This document shows, one piece after another, positions 1 through 10,056 of a stretch of DNA of 64,000 nt (the stretch's first letter is position 1; every line of letters begins with the position of its first letter). The position numbers and the translations under genes were made by a program. The notes beneath the pieces are model-generated. The model had not been told where the DNA came from. It worked only from the letters and a program-made list of their open reading frames with translations, and searched no databases. The stretch is from the NCBI GenBank assembly GCA_021234155.1, contig JAJEKV010000017.1, forward strand, positions 2,666,885 through 2,730,884. Direction: 5' to 3'. The stretch is from Isoetes taiwanensis. Taxonomy: Eukaryota > Streptophyta > Lycopodiopsida > Isoetales > Isoetaceae.

Positions 1-219
1 TCTGGCTTTGATTTCATACACCCACCAGACCCAACCTCTCGTCCGACTAAGGAGTTCATCCTTTGCCTTCACCTGCCGATCCCTGCAAAAAGAAAATAGA
101 ATCGAAGAAGGAATAAAACCCTAAAATGGTTTTTCCGATGCTTGCCCTGAAATGCTATCCACGAGGCTGGCATGTTCAGCCCCTAAAATAAAAAGAGGGC
201 TTTTGTTGTGAGCCCTTGG

Positions 220-388
220 ATGTTGGACCATTGAAAAAAAAAAGCTAAATCAACGACTAAGAAATGGTGCACTCTAGATGTACGCATTAGTACATCCATT
301 CGAATACGCCATGAAATCTTAGGAAAACCTTTGTGAAAAGCGTACAAAAACACAAAAAAACCCCCTGTTATTATGCTACATATTCACT
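220..388 (+). repeat. Dispersed repeat, copy 1 (inverted partner near the right end)
   Basis: A block containing GTGCACTCTAGATGTAC, a run of gtacaaaaa-type sequence, then CCCCCTGTTAT and GCTACATATTCA. The same blocks occur in the same order on the minus strand at about 63405-63590, with scattered mismatches and small indels. Similarity stops abruptly after CATATTCA in both copies. Each copy abuts a decayed Ty3/gypsy pol fragment, so it may be a retrotransposon terminus or a separate small repeat. On the opposite strand the block begins TG and reaches CA near GTGCAC. I could not define termini or target duplications. Confidence 0.6.
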
Positions 389-1620
389 CACAGAAGTTCC
401 AGGCTGCCAAAATCAACTATCTAATTTATGATAAGGAGTTATTGGCGATAATCGATTCTCTTAAGAAGCGAAGACGTTTTTTAGAAGGATCTCCTTATAA
501 TATGAATCATCAAAATCTGGAATATTTTTAGTCTGCTCGAATGCTCAACTGTCACCCGATGGCATATTCAAGTATTATCCCCGTTGATTTCATGATCAAA
601 TACCGTTCTGGACTTCTCCAAGGGAAGCATGATGCCTTGTCTCGACGATCCTACCTTGAGGCTAAGCCGGGTGATCCTGCATTTATTCAACAATCATAGG
701 TTATTCTCAGTCCTGGTCGGTTCCAGCTTATAGCCATTACTTTTTTGAGTGGCCTTATGATACAGCCTTGTTGGAGTCTATTCAGGCGTCTCTACCTTCT
801 GATCTATTGCATTGAGATATATTTTCACATTTGGGCTCAGCATCATCTTCTTAGCAAACACGGTCGAACTATGATTGTTTTGAGATTGGAGATGGGCTCT
901 GTTCGAGATGGGCTTCTGTATGATCCAGATGATGCTTCTAGGCTTTGCGTTCTCTAGGCTTGCCATGACTCACCTATGGCTAGACAGTTTGGATAATCAA
1001 GGCTCTTGAACTTATTAGTCGAGAGTATTGGTGGCCTAGGCTCCGCCCAGATTACATTAAAAGTTTTCATCCGATCTTGTGATATATGCTGCCGAGTGAA
1101 GATGCCAAGATACCTTTCCATGGTCTTCTTCATCCACTACTTGTTCCAAATGGATCTTGGAAGAGTATTTCTGTGGATTTTATTCCGGAGCTGCCACTTT
1201 ATTGGAGTCACAATGCCATCATGGTTGTTGTTGATCGTTTCTCTAATATGGCTCATTTTATCCCTTGCAAAGTCACTATCAATGGCTGATCTCCTTCTTT
1301 GTGAAGCAGTCAGACTTCACGGATTGTTAGACACTATCATCAGTGATCGTGGACATCAGTTCATTGCAGGATTTGAGAAGCGATTTTTGAAGCTATTATA
1401 TGTTGATCGTTCATTGGCTTCTGGTCAACATCCAAAAAATAATAGGCGAGCAGAGCATACTAATCCAACTCTGGAGCAATGTTTGAGATGCTTTATCAGT
1501 TATCAGCAGGCTGATTGGGTCGATTGACTCCCCCATTAGCTGAGTTTGCCTATCTCCTCCGTTGGAGTGGCACGATCTGGACCATTGGTTTAGAAATAAG
1601 GAAAAACCTCATTCTTGTTG
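380..1620 (+). pseudogene. Ty3/gypsy pol remnant: RNase H to integrase
   Basis: Frames joined across stops and frameshifts read like the downstream half of a Ty3/gypsy polyprotein. At 430-530 there is a YDKELLAI segment followed by an RRFLEGSPY-like stretch and NLEYF, typical of gypsy RNase H. LQGKHDALSRRSYLE follows at about 615-660. The H2C2 and integrase core come next: RSCDICCRVKMPRY near 1073, then WKSISVDFIPELP and MVVVDRFSNMAHFIP at 1160-1265. ISDRGHQF (1351-1374), in another frame, is the second catalytic-Asp region. Many stops separate these pieces and there is no upstream gag, protease or RT, so the copy is dead and 5'-truncated. Superfamily is confident; lineage is not. Confidence 0.8.
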
Positions 1621-4190
1621 AACCATTCTGGTTCAACGTCAGTCTTGAACCTTCTAGGTATCTGTCTCGTGTTCCTGCTTGCCTTTACACCATTGTATTC
1701 TTGATTCTTCATCATATATCAGATTCTGATTTTGGCGCATTTCTTCCATATTTCTCGCATGTTTTCCATGCATTTCCTTGTTTTCGAGTAGGTTCATGAG
1801 GGGATATAAATATATCAATAAATCCCTTGTAACGTAGCACCTTGTATACCAATGTAAGGTGTTGGATGCTTCAAGTTACATTTATGGTATAGATAGGACA
1901 ATTCTGGCATTGTTACCACTTCTTAATGTTTTAGTAGAGATGAAAAGTTTCAAACTGAGACATCAATGACATCATGTGTATACATGGGTACCATGAACCC
2001 CACTTGAATTTTGTCAAACACATGAAGGAATACCAAACAAGTATGAAATATATATCAGACCTCGTTGCAAAAGTAGACATCTCGAGAGTTTCCTCTCATA
2101 GTAAAGCTCATAGGAGGCAGATCACAAACATACAACTTCTCGTTATTTACCACTAGACCTAGAAAGGTTTGCAATCATGAAAAGTTTGAAACTAAGGTGG
2201 AAAATCATCTTCTGATGTTGCTAAATCTCCATCTCCAAATTCATAAACAATATGATGCTTCCAAGAGATCCAATACACGAATTAGAATCATCAGATCAAA
2301 GACAAAAAGTTACCATATTTTCCATTCATGTCCGAAAAATCTTTAGCTGTTCAACTCTTCACGATGACTCCACACTTTGCTTCACAACACTATCTTCGCT
2401 TGATTCATTATAGATGATGTGGAGGTAGGCATTTCGATACTTGTGAGATAACTTTCTCTACGATCATTACTGAGAATGACATGACCTCTGATCTATCATA
2501 TGCCATTGTCATTGAACATGCCCTTTAACTTACTTTATGACGTGTTCTTTTTAACTTTGATCTGAGCACTTTGCAGACATCATGAGCATTTTCTTTTTTG
2601 CACAACATTGACCTCACATGCAATGGAAAAAAGGCCAATAAATATTTGTTCATGTCATATAGTCCATTATAGAATACATGGTCAGTATAGAGGATAGCTT
2701 CTTCACATTTTTTCGAATACCTTTCTCATTTTCCTTGCTCCAATGGGGCATGATCTCACAAATTTTCCTTAACCAAGTAACACTGCCTCATAACTAGTGT
2801 CAGCTATCTTTCTATCCTCTAAACCTAGAATTTCATCCAAAATATGATATCTTGCATACATTACCAAGCCTTCTTATAAACTTACTTGCCAAGCAACATG
2901 AGGTTAGAGACCTTCGATCCACTTCCCAGCATATCATACACATCATTGATTCGATCAAATGACTTCATTAAATAGAAGTACTTTCATATGTCGATCAACT
3001 CCTCCTTTGAAATTTGAAAGCAATACCTATGTTTGCAATAAAGAATAGATAAATTTTAGGAGTGCCTTGTTGGTTATCATCCTTTTTCCTCTTGAAGGTT
3101 TGGGTTAATCAGCTTTGCTCAATTGTGTAGCACCGCTTCTCCTCACGCAATGCAACAAGTTAATTTTGTCATCCAACATATCGACGCCCCCCCTCCCCCT
3201 TTCCCCTTTTTCCTTTTCAATGGAAAGATACTTTATTTTTCACTTCAATAGGCTTCTGATTATGGATTGCAACAAGCTGGATAATGAAAGCGAATTACAT
3301 TTGACAATCGCCACTCCCAATTCAGTCAAACTCAATTATCGGTTACACACTATATCATCTATGAATCCATGAAGAGATAATCCCAACAACCACTGCCAAG
3401 TGTTTATAAGAAATCAAACTTTGTACTCTAAATTGGCAACCCATATTTATCATGCGAAATGTGGTTAATCGAGCCACTCGATATCAACTAGAACGGGTGA
3501 CACATCTGGAGGCCGCCAAGTGAGCGGGTGGCCCGAGGGACGAAAATTTTCCCCTCCCCAGTGTGTAAATTTGACGGTTTTCGAAGGATAGGGAAAATAT
3601 TTTATGCCTTTTCGCATGACAGAAAGTTCTCAAAATTTCAACCTTTCATATGCTAGACAAAAAGTAAAGTGACAGAATCCAAATTTTTAACAAAAATACA
3701 TAGAAAATGCACGTGCTATATAATAACGTACCAAAAAATAGTACACGAGTAAGTTTTAGAATCACAAATTGATCAATTAACAAGCGTTCTTTTGCTTCAT
3801 ACCAATCCTTAAAACATGCTTGCCAATCTATGGACTCAAATGGTGCATCCCATAATGACACTAGCATAAGTGCATCAAGTGTCTCTAGGTTCATACGAGC
3901 TCTTGTAGCACTCTAGGCTGTGAAACATTCAACAGGCAAGCAATCCGCTGATGACAGTTCCTCTTCCCCAGCCTGCTAAAATTTCTACGGGTAGTCGGCT
4001 ATCTGTCAGGCTCGAATTTCTTGAATGAATGCTATTGGTATGTCATAATAGTAAGATAACTGATTGAATAGCTCAATGGTTGATTGGGTGATAATTTGTG
4101 ATATTATAATTGATATTATTTATTATTAGAACCATTGACTCGGTTCTAATTTTTTAAATATACAAGTCTTTGTACTATGTAGGGCCTGTA
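1621..4190. other. AT-rich intergenic sequence, no gene recognised
   Basis: No long frame with family resemblance on either strand. The sequence is AT-rich with dense stops, and 1900-3110 may be unrecognisable old transposon DNA. The one point of note is CAGTGTGTAAATTTGACGG at 3559-3577, which recurs inverted with one mismatch at 9942-9960, the right end of the pogo-like element. Confidence 0.5.
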
Positions 4191-4229
4191 CGAGTTAGGG
4201 ATTGTACAAATCCAACTAGAAGCCAAATA

Positions 4230-5130
4230 CAGAGATATACCTCTTAGATTCTCTTATATATATCCCTTAGATTCCCCAAGAATCTATATAAGTTCCCATA
4301 GATTCTCTTAGATTTCCATGGATTCTCTTAAGATTCCCTAACATTTCCCTAGATTTCCAAAGATTATCCCATGATTCCTCTAGGTTCCCCAAGATTCTAT
4401 AAAGATTCTCCTAGATTCCACAAGATTCTATGAAGATTCTCTTAGATTCTCTAAGTCCATTGAGATTCACTTAGATTCTCAAAAATTTTAGGAAGATTTC
4501 CCTAGATTCCCAAAGATTCTCTCGAGATTCGCTTAGATTCTCTGAGATTCTCCGAAATTCTCAAAGATTCTCTTAGATTCTTAAAGTTCTATAAAGATTC
4601 TTCTAGATTCTTAAGATTCTATGGAGATTTCCCTAGATTTTACTAAGATTCCTCTAGATTCTCCAAGATTCCATCTAGATTCCCATAGATTCTTAAATAT
4701 TTTATGAAGATTCCTTTAGATTCTTCTAGATTCTCTAAAAATTCCCCTAGATTCCAAAAGAATACCTCAAGATTCCTCTAGATTGTTCAAGATTCTATGA
4801 AGATTCTCCTAGATTCTTCTAAATTATCTAAATTCTCAAAGATTTTAGAATATTCCCCTAAATTTCCAAAGGATCACTTGAGATTCATATAGATTCTCTT
4901 GAGATTCCTCTAGCTCCCCTAGATTCTATGAAGATTCCCCTAGACTCCCCAAGATTCCTTCAAGATTCCTCTAGGTCCTTAAAGATTTTATCAAGATTCC
5001 CTTAGATTTCCTTACATTCTCAAAGTTGCTCTCTTGAGATTCCCATAGATTATCTAAGATTCTCATGATATTCCTCTGGATTCTCTAAGATCCTATGAAG
5101 ATTCTCCTAGATTCCCTCAACTTACCATAG
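4230..5130. repeat. Degenerate GATTC-rich tandem array (about 0.9 kb)
   Basis: The stretch is built almost entirely from short words on the theme AGATTC plus a 4-6-nt spacer such as TCTT, CCTT or CCAA. AGATTC or TAGATTC recurs roughly every 10-13 bases for about 900 bases, often paired as TTAGATTCTC or CTAGATTCCCC. The units are diverged rather than perfect, so no open frame persists. Flanks at 4190 and after 5130 lack the pattern. It looks like an old minisatellite grown from a very short motif. No coding or structural role is visible. Confidence 0.85.
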
Positions 5131-5920
5131 ATTCCTTGAAACTCGAACATTCCAAAAAGATTCTTAATGTTCGATCATGTTGGCTCCAACTGCGACAAAA
5201 TAGTGTCAAAGCACCACTCATTGGAAAGCTCTCGACGAGAGGAATCCAATGGCGTGGCCTCACCTTCATCCGACCCCTCTACCGCAAGCTACGTGCTTTT
5301 GAAGGCGATTACACGAAAGGAAGCTTCCTAGAATGTCCATTAATAAATGCTTTGCCACCTCATTACTTTTTTATTAACGAGATGCCACCTCACCTCCTTT
5401 AAAAAAAAATAATTTAATATTAAAAAGTTAATGGCTAGGATTTATGCTCACCTTTTAATCTAACGGTTGAGATTTGCTACACCAAATTCACTTTTTGGCA
5501 CCTTCCTTGCACCTTCCTCACAAAAATCAAGGGCCAGGATTTATCCTCCCCTTTCGATCCAACGGTCTAGAGATGTGGAGCATGCCCCATGCATGCCCCC
5601 ATGCATGCCCCCATGGATATCCAATGGCTGTAAGTGTGCCATCTCACCATATTTCAAACGAATGGTCAGGATCGATTTGAATATATCAACAATCTATTCC
5701 ATGGGGGCATCCAAAGTAATTTTATAAATATAATGATATACAAATACAAATACTATACCGTATTATATAAAGTACTATATTATTATACAAAGTACTATAT
5801 TGATATACTGTAGATAAAAAATGACAGGTAAACCTACATTCCCAGTCCTTCAAATGCCATATAATTTTTTTTCTAATCTTTCCTATGACGGGCATTTCAC
5901 AATTTGGTGCCCTTCATTTG
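5131..5920. other. Intergenic, low-complexity, no gene
   Basis: Contains a small direct repeat of CCCATGCATGCCC type at about 5583-5615 and a diverged doublet of a 'ggctaggattta...aacggt' phrase near 5430-5570. AT-rich runs lie at 5700-5820. No frame matches a family I recognise. Confidence 0.5.
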
Positions 5921-6698
5921 CAGGGCAAAAAAAATTTCTCCCCGTTTTGACGGGCAAAATAAGGTGGGGTGCCCAGTATTGGTTCACGGGCCGGTTTTGG
6001 CGCAGCTCAAATTAACTCGGATGGGTCAGTGGGGTTTATTTTAGGGTTCAGGGAGGGGCCGTAATGGCGCATGCATGACTGGAGTTAGACCCCTATTTTT
6101 GGAAGATGGTGCACGGGGGCAAATTGAAGATCCTAACAGGAATGTGGTCGGCTTCCATGCTGCTTTAGGATGGTGCGCCCTAATCCCTTTTTTAAATGCA
6201 TGTGGCTCCTTGATGGCTCCCTGCATGCAAGAGATTTCGAGCCAGGAAAAGCTTTGGCGCCTTATTTCTACCATTTGGCGCCTCAATTCTTGCATGCACT
6301 TCATCCTCAGATTCAATCTGGCCCTCACATGCTCCGGATCACTGATCTGGACACTCTCCCACCGTGAGATTTGTGTTTCAGATTTGCATGCAAGCTTTTT
6401 AGAGGGAGATTTGAACTTGTATTCAGGGTCTTGGAATTCAGATACGTTGCCTCCTTGTTCTTCATGTCTTAGTCCTTGCTGTACTTTGTCTGTTCTTCTA
6501 TTTCTTGTCTATTTCTTGTCTATTATTGCATTCCAGACCATTGCATTCTCTCATTCTTCATGGAATTAAGAAGAGGCCGAAGTTGTAAGCGGGGGGAGGG
6601 AGTCCTCCTCCTCCTAAGAGTAAGAAGAGGAGGATAGTGAGTGAACTTGTTATGCTAGAACTTGACCAGAGGTCGCACAAAATCCCAATCTGTTTGGC

Positions 6699-6850
6699 AA
6701 CAAGAGGATAAGATGCCAAAAGAGGGGACGATGGTCAATGGATGATATGGAGAGTGCTCAAGATGCATTTGATGATGGAAGCATGAGCATTAGAGGTGTG
6801 CTTTGGCACACTTTGGTATTCCCGCTAGTACTTTGAGGAACTGGTCATGG
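6699..6850 (+). pseudogene. Psq/CENP-B-type helix-turn-helix of the pogo transposase
   Basis: The plus-strand frame through 6700-6850 reads KRGRWSMDDMESA, then AFDDGSMSIRGVLWHTLVFP. This is the layout of the pipsqueak helix-turn-helix that opens pogo-family transposases, where it binds the terminal repeats. It is interrupted by stops and has lost the usual LRNWLHG-like end. It precedes the catalytic part by about 290 bases of broken sequence. Confidence 0.6.
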
Positions 6851-7141
6851 TAGAAGCGAAATAGACTTGGACCTAAGCCTAAATGTCTTATCGAAGAAGA
6901 GGAGAATGAACTTGTGGCTTGGGTTCATTCTCGAGCAAATGAGGGAAGAGGGTAACCATTGATTGCCTCTGTAAGAAGGCAAGTGAGGTTGCTTCTTGAG
7001 TAGAACAACCCTTTGGAAGGATGGCATACCCGGAAGATCATGGTGGAGAGCCTTCAAAAGGAGGCACCCGAAGTGTGACTTTGAGGAGCCCCGAGACATT
7101 GGACATACAAAGAGTGAGGGCGTTGAACACGGATAACCCGC

Positions 7142-7707
7142 TTGCCTTTTTATACCAACCTAAGAACCATTCTTGAAGAGCTACAATTGACCCCTGACAG
7201 AATCTGGAATTGTGATGAAACTGGCATCATGGCTGGAGAAAAAAAAGGTGTGAGAATTCTTGCAAGAAGAGGGCAGCAAGATGTATATCAGAATGTGCCA
7301 AAAAGTAGGCAATGGATCACTGCTCTAGTGTGCATAAATGCATCTGGTGGTAAGATTCCTTGTGTCTATGTTTTCAAGGGTAAGACTATGAAAGATTGGG
7401 GCCTTCTTGTTTGGGTCCGAGCAGTGTCTTTACCATGGCATTTCAGAAGAGTGCTTGGGTAACTGATGCCCTCTTTGCCAAGTGGATCGACCACTTCAAG
7501 TACAAGGTCCCTGGTGGGGTTAGCCAGACCAGACCACATCTCCTTATTTGTGATGGACATGGTTCACATGTCAACTTGAATGTGATTGAACATGCAAGAG
7601 AAATTGGCTTGCATATTCTACAATTGCCTCCCCATACTAGCCATGCACTACAACCTTTGGACGTGTCTTGTTTTGGTCCATTTAAGAGTATGACATATGA
7701 AGTGTGA
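7142..7707 (+). pseudogene. DDE_1 transposase catalytic domain (pogo family), frameshifted
   Basis: Two overlapping plus-strand frames (7142-7462 and 7396-7707) form one domain broken by a frameshift near 7400-7440. The first carries LTPDRIWNCDETGI (first catalytic Asp), a GQQDVYQNVPKSRQWITAL strand and IPCVYVFKGK. The second carries WVTDALFAKWIDHF, LLICDGHGSH (second Asp) and LPPHTSHALQPLDVSCFGPFK (third acidic residue, Asp). This is the DDD pattern of pogo/Tigger and CENP-B-related proteins. The protein would cut and rejoin transposon ends in the nucleus; this copy cannot make a full product. Confidence 0.85.
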
Positions 7708-7963
7708 TTGCTGCCACATGTATTCACACTATGTCATGGTTTGCTAATTATGCTCTTGTTCTTGTTGTTGCAGCAATTTAGGAAGACACGGATGGAGTAC
7801 ATGGACCGGGGAGGTTCCCAAGGATCCCAACAGGTGACATGGCTGGTATGGTCTCCAAGACGTTGTCTCTCTCCATTACATACCGATAATATCAAGGCTG
7901 GATTTGAGAAGACAGAATCCTTCAACTTCATGAAAGTTAAACCCACCTGAAATTGCCAATAGG

Positions 7964-8924
7964 ATGGCTAATGCTACTGACCCTAAAGGTAGCAATGATT
8001 CTGGGGATGAGGAAGAGGATCTTGTTCAGCAAGAGGCACTTGACCCCCACCCTATCCCAATTGCCCCTTTAAATTCTCGAAATCTTGCCACCGGACATCC
8101 CTATCCCAAACAGAACATGCAATCGGCGGGGGTATCAAGACCCTCTTGATGATGAGCAAGCATCAATCCAAATGGAACAATCTGCTGCTGCTCATGGTCG
8201 GGCAGCAGTGAAGTTACCCGTGAGGAGGAAGAATTCTAGGGCTTTGGGTCTGACCTTGCAGCAAATGCTACTTGTAACTAGTGACGATGTCCTTGCTGCC
8301 AAGCTAGAGCAAAAGAGAAAGGCTGAGGAAGCAGAAAAACTTAGGCTTGAGTGTATTCAGCAGAAGAAGAGGTTGCATGCACTTAAAGCTAAGGCAAAGG
8401 CTGATCGATGGCAAAGAAAGGCTGAGGCTAAGGCAGCAAAAGAAGCTCAAAAATTGTTTGACACTAATTATGAATTGCAGTCAGCAACATGGAGGTCCAT
8501 GTTGTTTACTAATGAGGGAAAGTGCAAGTATTCTAGCCATGACCTCTTCGGCCCTCCTAAACCATTGTCTCTATCTGTTAGGGAGGCAAGAGCAAAGATT
8601 AGAATTAGGCTTTTGAAGCGCAAAGGGTTCATCCCAATTGAGGATGACATTACCATGATTGAAGGGGACAAATTTGTTGAAGTGCAAGATCACTTTGAGG
8701 AGGATGTTCATGAAGAGGGCAATGTTGAGCTCTCTTGGAATGACCAAAGGAACTCTATTCACCCTTCAAGTGAAGGGTTCATAGATAGTCAGCCACATGA
8801 CATGGATGTGGATAATGTTGCTTGTACTCTCCAAGGGCAAGTGGATGATAGTGATGAGGAGGAACTTGGGATAAGGAGTAGACCTTTGAATGTCTTCTAC
8901 AATGAGCCATTAGCATTAGCATGA
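7964..8924 (+). CDS. C-terminal region of the pogo-like protein, coiled coil and acidic tail
   Basis: The 8085-8924 frame is open for 279 codons, unusually long for this decayed neighbourhood. Frame 7964-8149 supplies the segment before it (ANATDPKGSNDSGDEEEDLV). Around 8280-8460 lies a strongly helical Lys/Glu/Ala-rich stretch (KLEQKRKAEEAEKLRLE and onward) that predicts a coiled coil. The last 90 residues are acidic (DDSDEEELGIRSRPL). Just upstream, NIKAGFEKT at about 7889 resembles the segment that follows the DDE domain in pogo proteins, so this is probably the C-terminal half of the transposase, not a separate gene. A host-derived or independent ORF is possible. The 8085 start codon is arbitrary. 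Confidence 0.6.
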
Positions 8925-8959
8925 ACAAGTAGTCACAATGTTGCAGCAGAACTTTGTAG

Positions 8960-9128
8960 GTCGAGTTCTATACTTCCACTAACTACAATGCATGGAGTTG
9001 CATTGAATTTTGTATATGCAGTTCTATATTTCCACTAACTACAATGCATGGATAAGCATTGGATTTTGTATATGCAGATTTTGTAATGGCACTAACTACA
9101 ATGCATGGATGTGCATTGCTTTTTGTAC
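8960..9128 (+). repeat. Three-copy tandem repeat, period 55-57 bp
   Basis: The phrase CACTAACTACAATGCATGGA starts at about 8978, 9033 and 9090. In each case a 'gcattg...ttttgtatatgcag'-type tail follows, complete in the first two units. It lies just after the stop of the 279-codon ORF, in its presumed 3' untranslated region. Confidence 0.8.
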
Positions 9129-9129
9129 A

Positions 9130-9894
9130 ATATAAATGGTATAATGAGGATTTTGTTGTTGCAACATTCCGTCAATGTCTCTGATCTGTGAAACAGCGCC
9201 CTTGTTCGACAATTCAGAAAGTTGCAAGTTGTTAATTTGGATGATGTAAGTTGCTATTGTGTTAACTTATCTTGTTTTAATAGACATGTAACTTATATAA
9301 ACCTCACAGATTTCTGGATGTTGGGATTTTGCACTAATGGGGAGTTGCATTGCATTTGAGGAGGTAAGTATTTTCATCCTATTTCTATTTGCAACCTTTT
9401 TAATTTGGAGGGCAGGATTGTGGAGACTACTTGTCTCTGAATCCTTGCTCTCCCATACTAATAGTGTGCATGGTTCGCTGCAGGGGGACAATGGAAATGA
9501 CATGAAAATGTCATGAAGGTTCAATTCCTTTAGTCCCCCTTGATGGATTTCATGGCTTTTGTAGATTATTATTATGGGCAAACAGTGGTGTATAACCAAG
9601 GCCACTTCATTGTGGAAGGTAAACTAAAGTGTTGTCCTCATCTCTCTAATCAAAGCTCATTTGTGCACCAACTTGGAGTTCTCTGCAGCACTAACTAAAT
9701 GGTCCAACTCGTGACCACTATAACCAACAGGGTGCCCTGACCCCTTCTACTTTGACAGGCTACTACTCTCACTAGGTAAGTCAATTTGTTGCATTATTTA
9801 TATTGTTAGATAGGTCTAGATCTGGGGCACATGTTCATGTATTTTTTATTGGCAGATTAGAACTTTAGGTCAGGTTTTTGGTCGAATGCCACAA
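9130..9894. other. Non-coding right arm of the pogo-like element
   Basis: No recognisable coding sequence lies between the 3-copy repeat and the right terminal repeat. Short frames are closed by stops within 110 codons and resemble nothing I know. Confidence 0.4.
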
Positions 9895-10056
9895 AGTGAG
9901 CCAACACTCCACCCCACCTTAGCTAAAAACGGGCATGACAGCCGTGAAATTTACACACTGCAAAATTAGAGAATATACAATCAAAGTAGTTTCCAGGTGA
10001 CGTCATTCAAAAAAAAAATCAGAAAAAGCCTACGTTATCCATAATATAGACGGAGC

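Larger units (their letters stand above)
5921..9960 (+). mobile_element. Pogo/Tigger-like (Tc1/mariner superfamily) DNA transposon, decayed
   Basis: Left end 5921-5985 and right end 9895-9960 are imperfect inverted repeats. Both outer ends read CAG-G then AAATTTC, and an inner block of about 26 bases (AAGGTGGGGTG, AGT, TTGG, TCAC) is nearly identical. Inside are a psq-type helix-turn-helix, a DDE_1-type catalytic domain and a C-terminal coiled-coil ORF, all on the plus strand and split by stops or frameshifts. A clean TA duplication is not visible. The outer limits are therefore approximate and the element may be larger or chimeric. Confidence 0.65.

Noticed and set aside
1900-3110. Possible decayed transposon protein on the minus strand
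   Set aside because: Stops are dense and no conserved block could be named.
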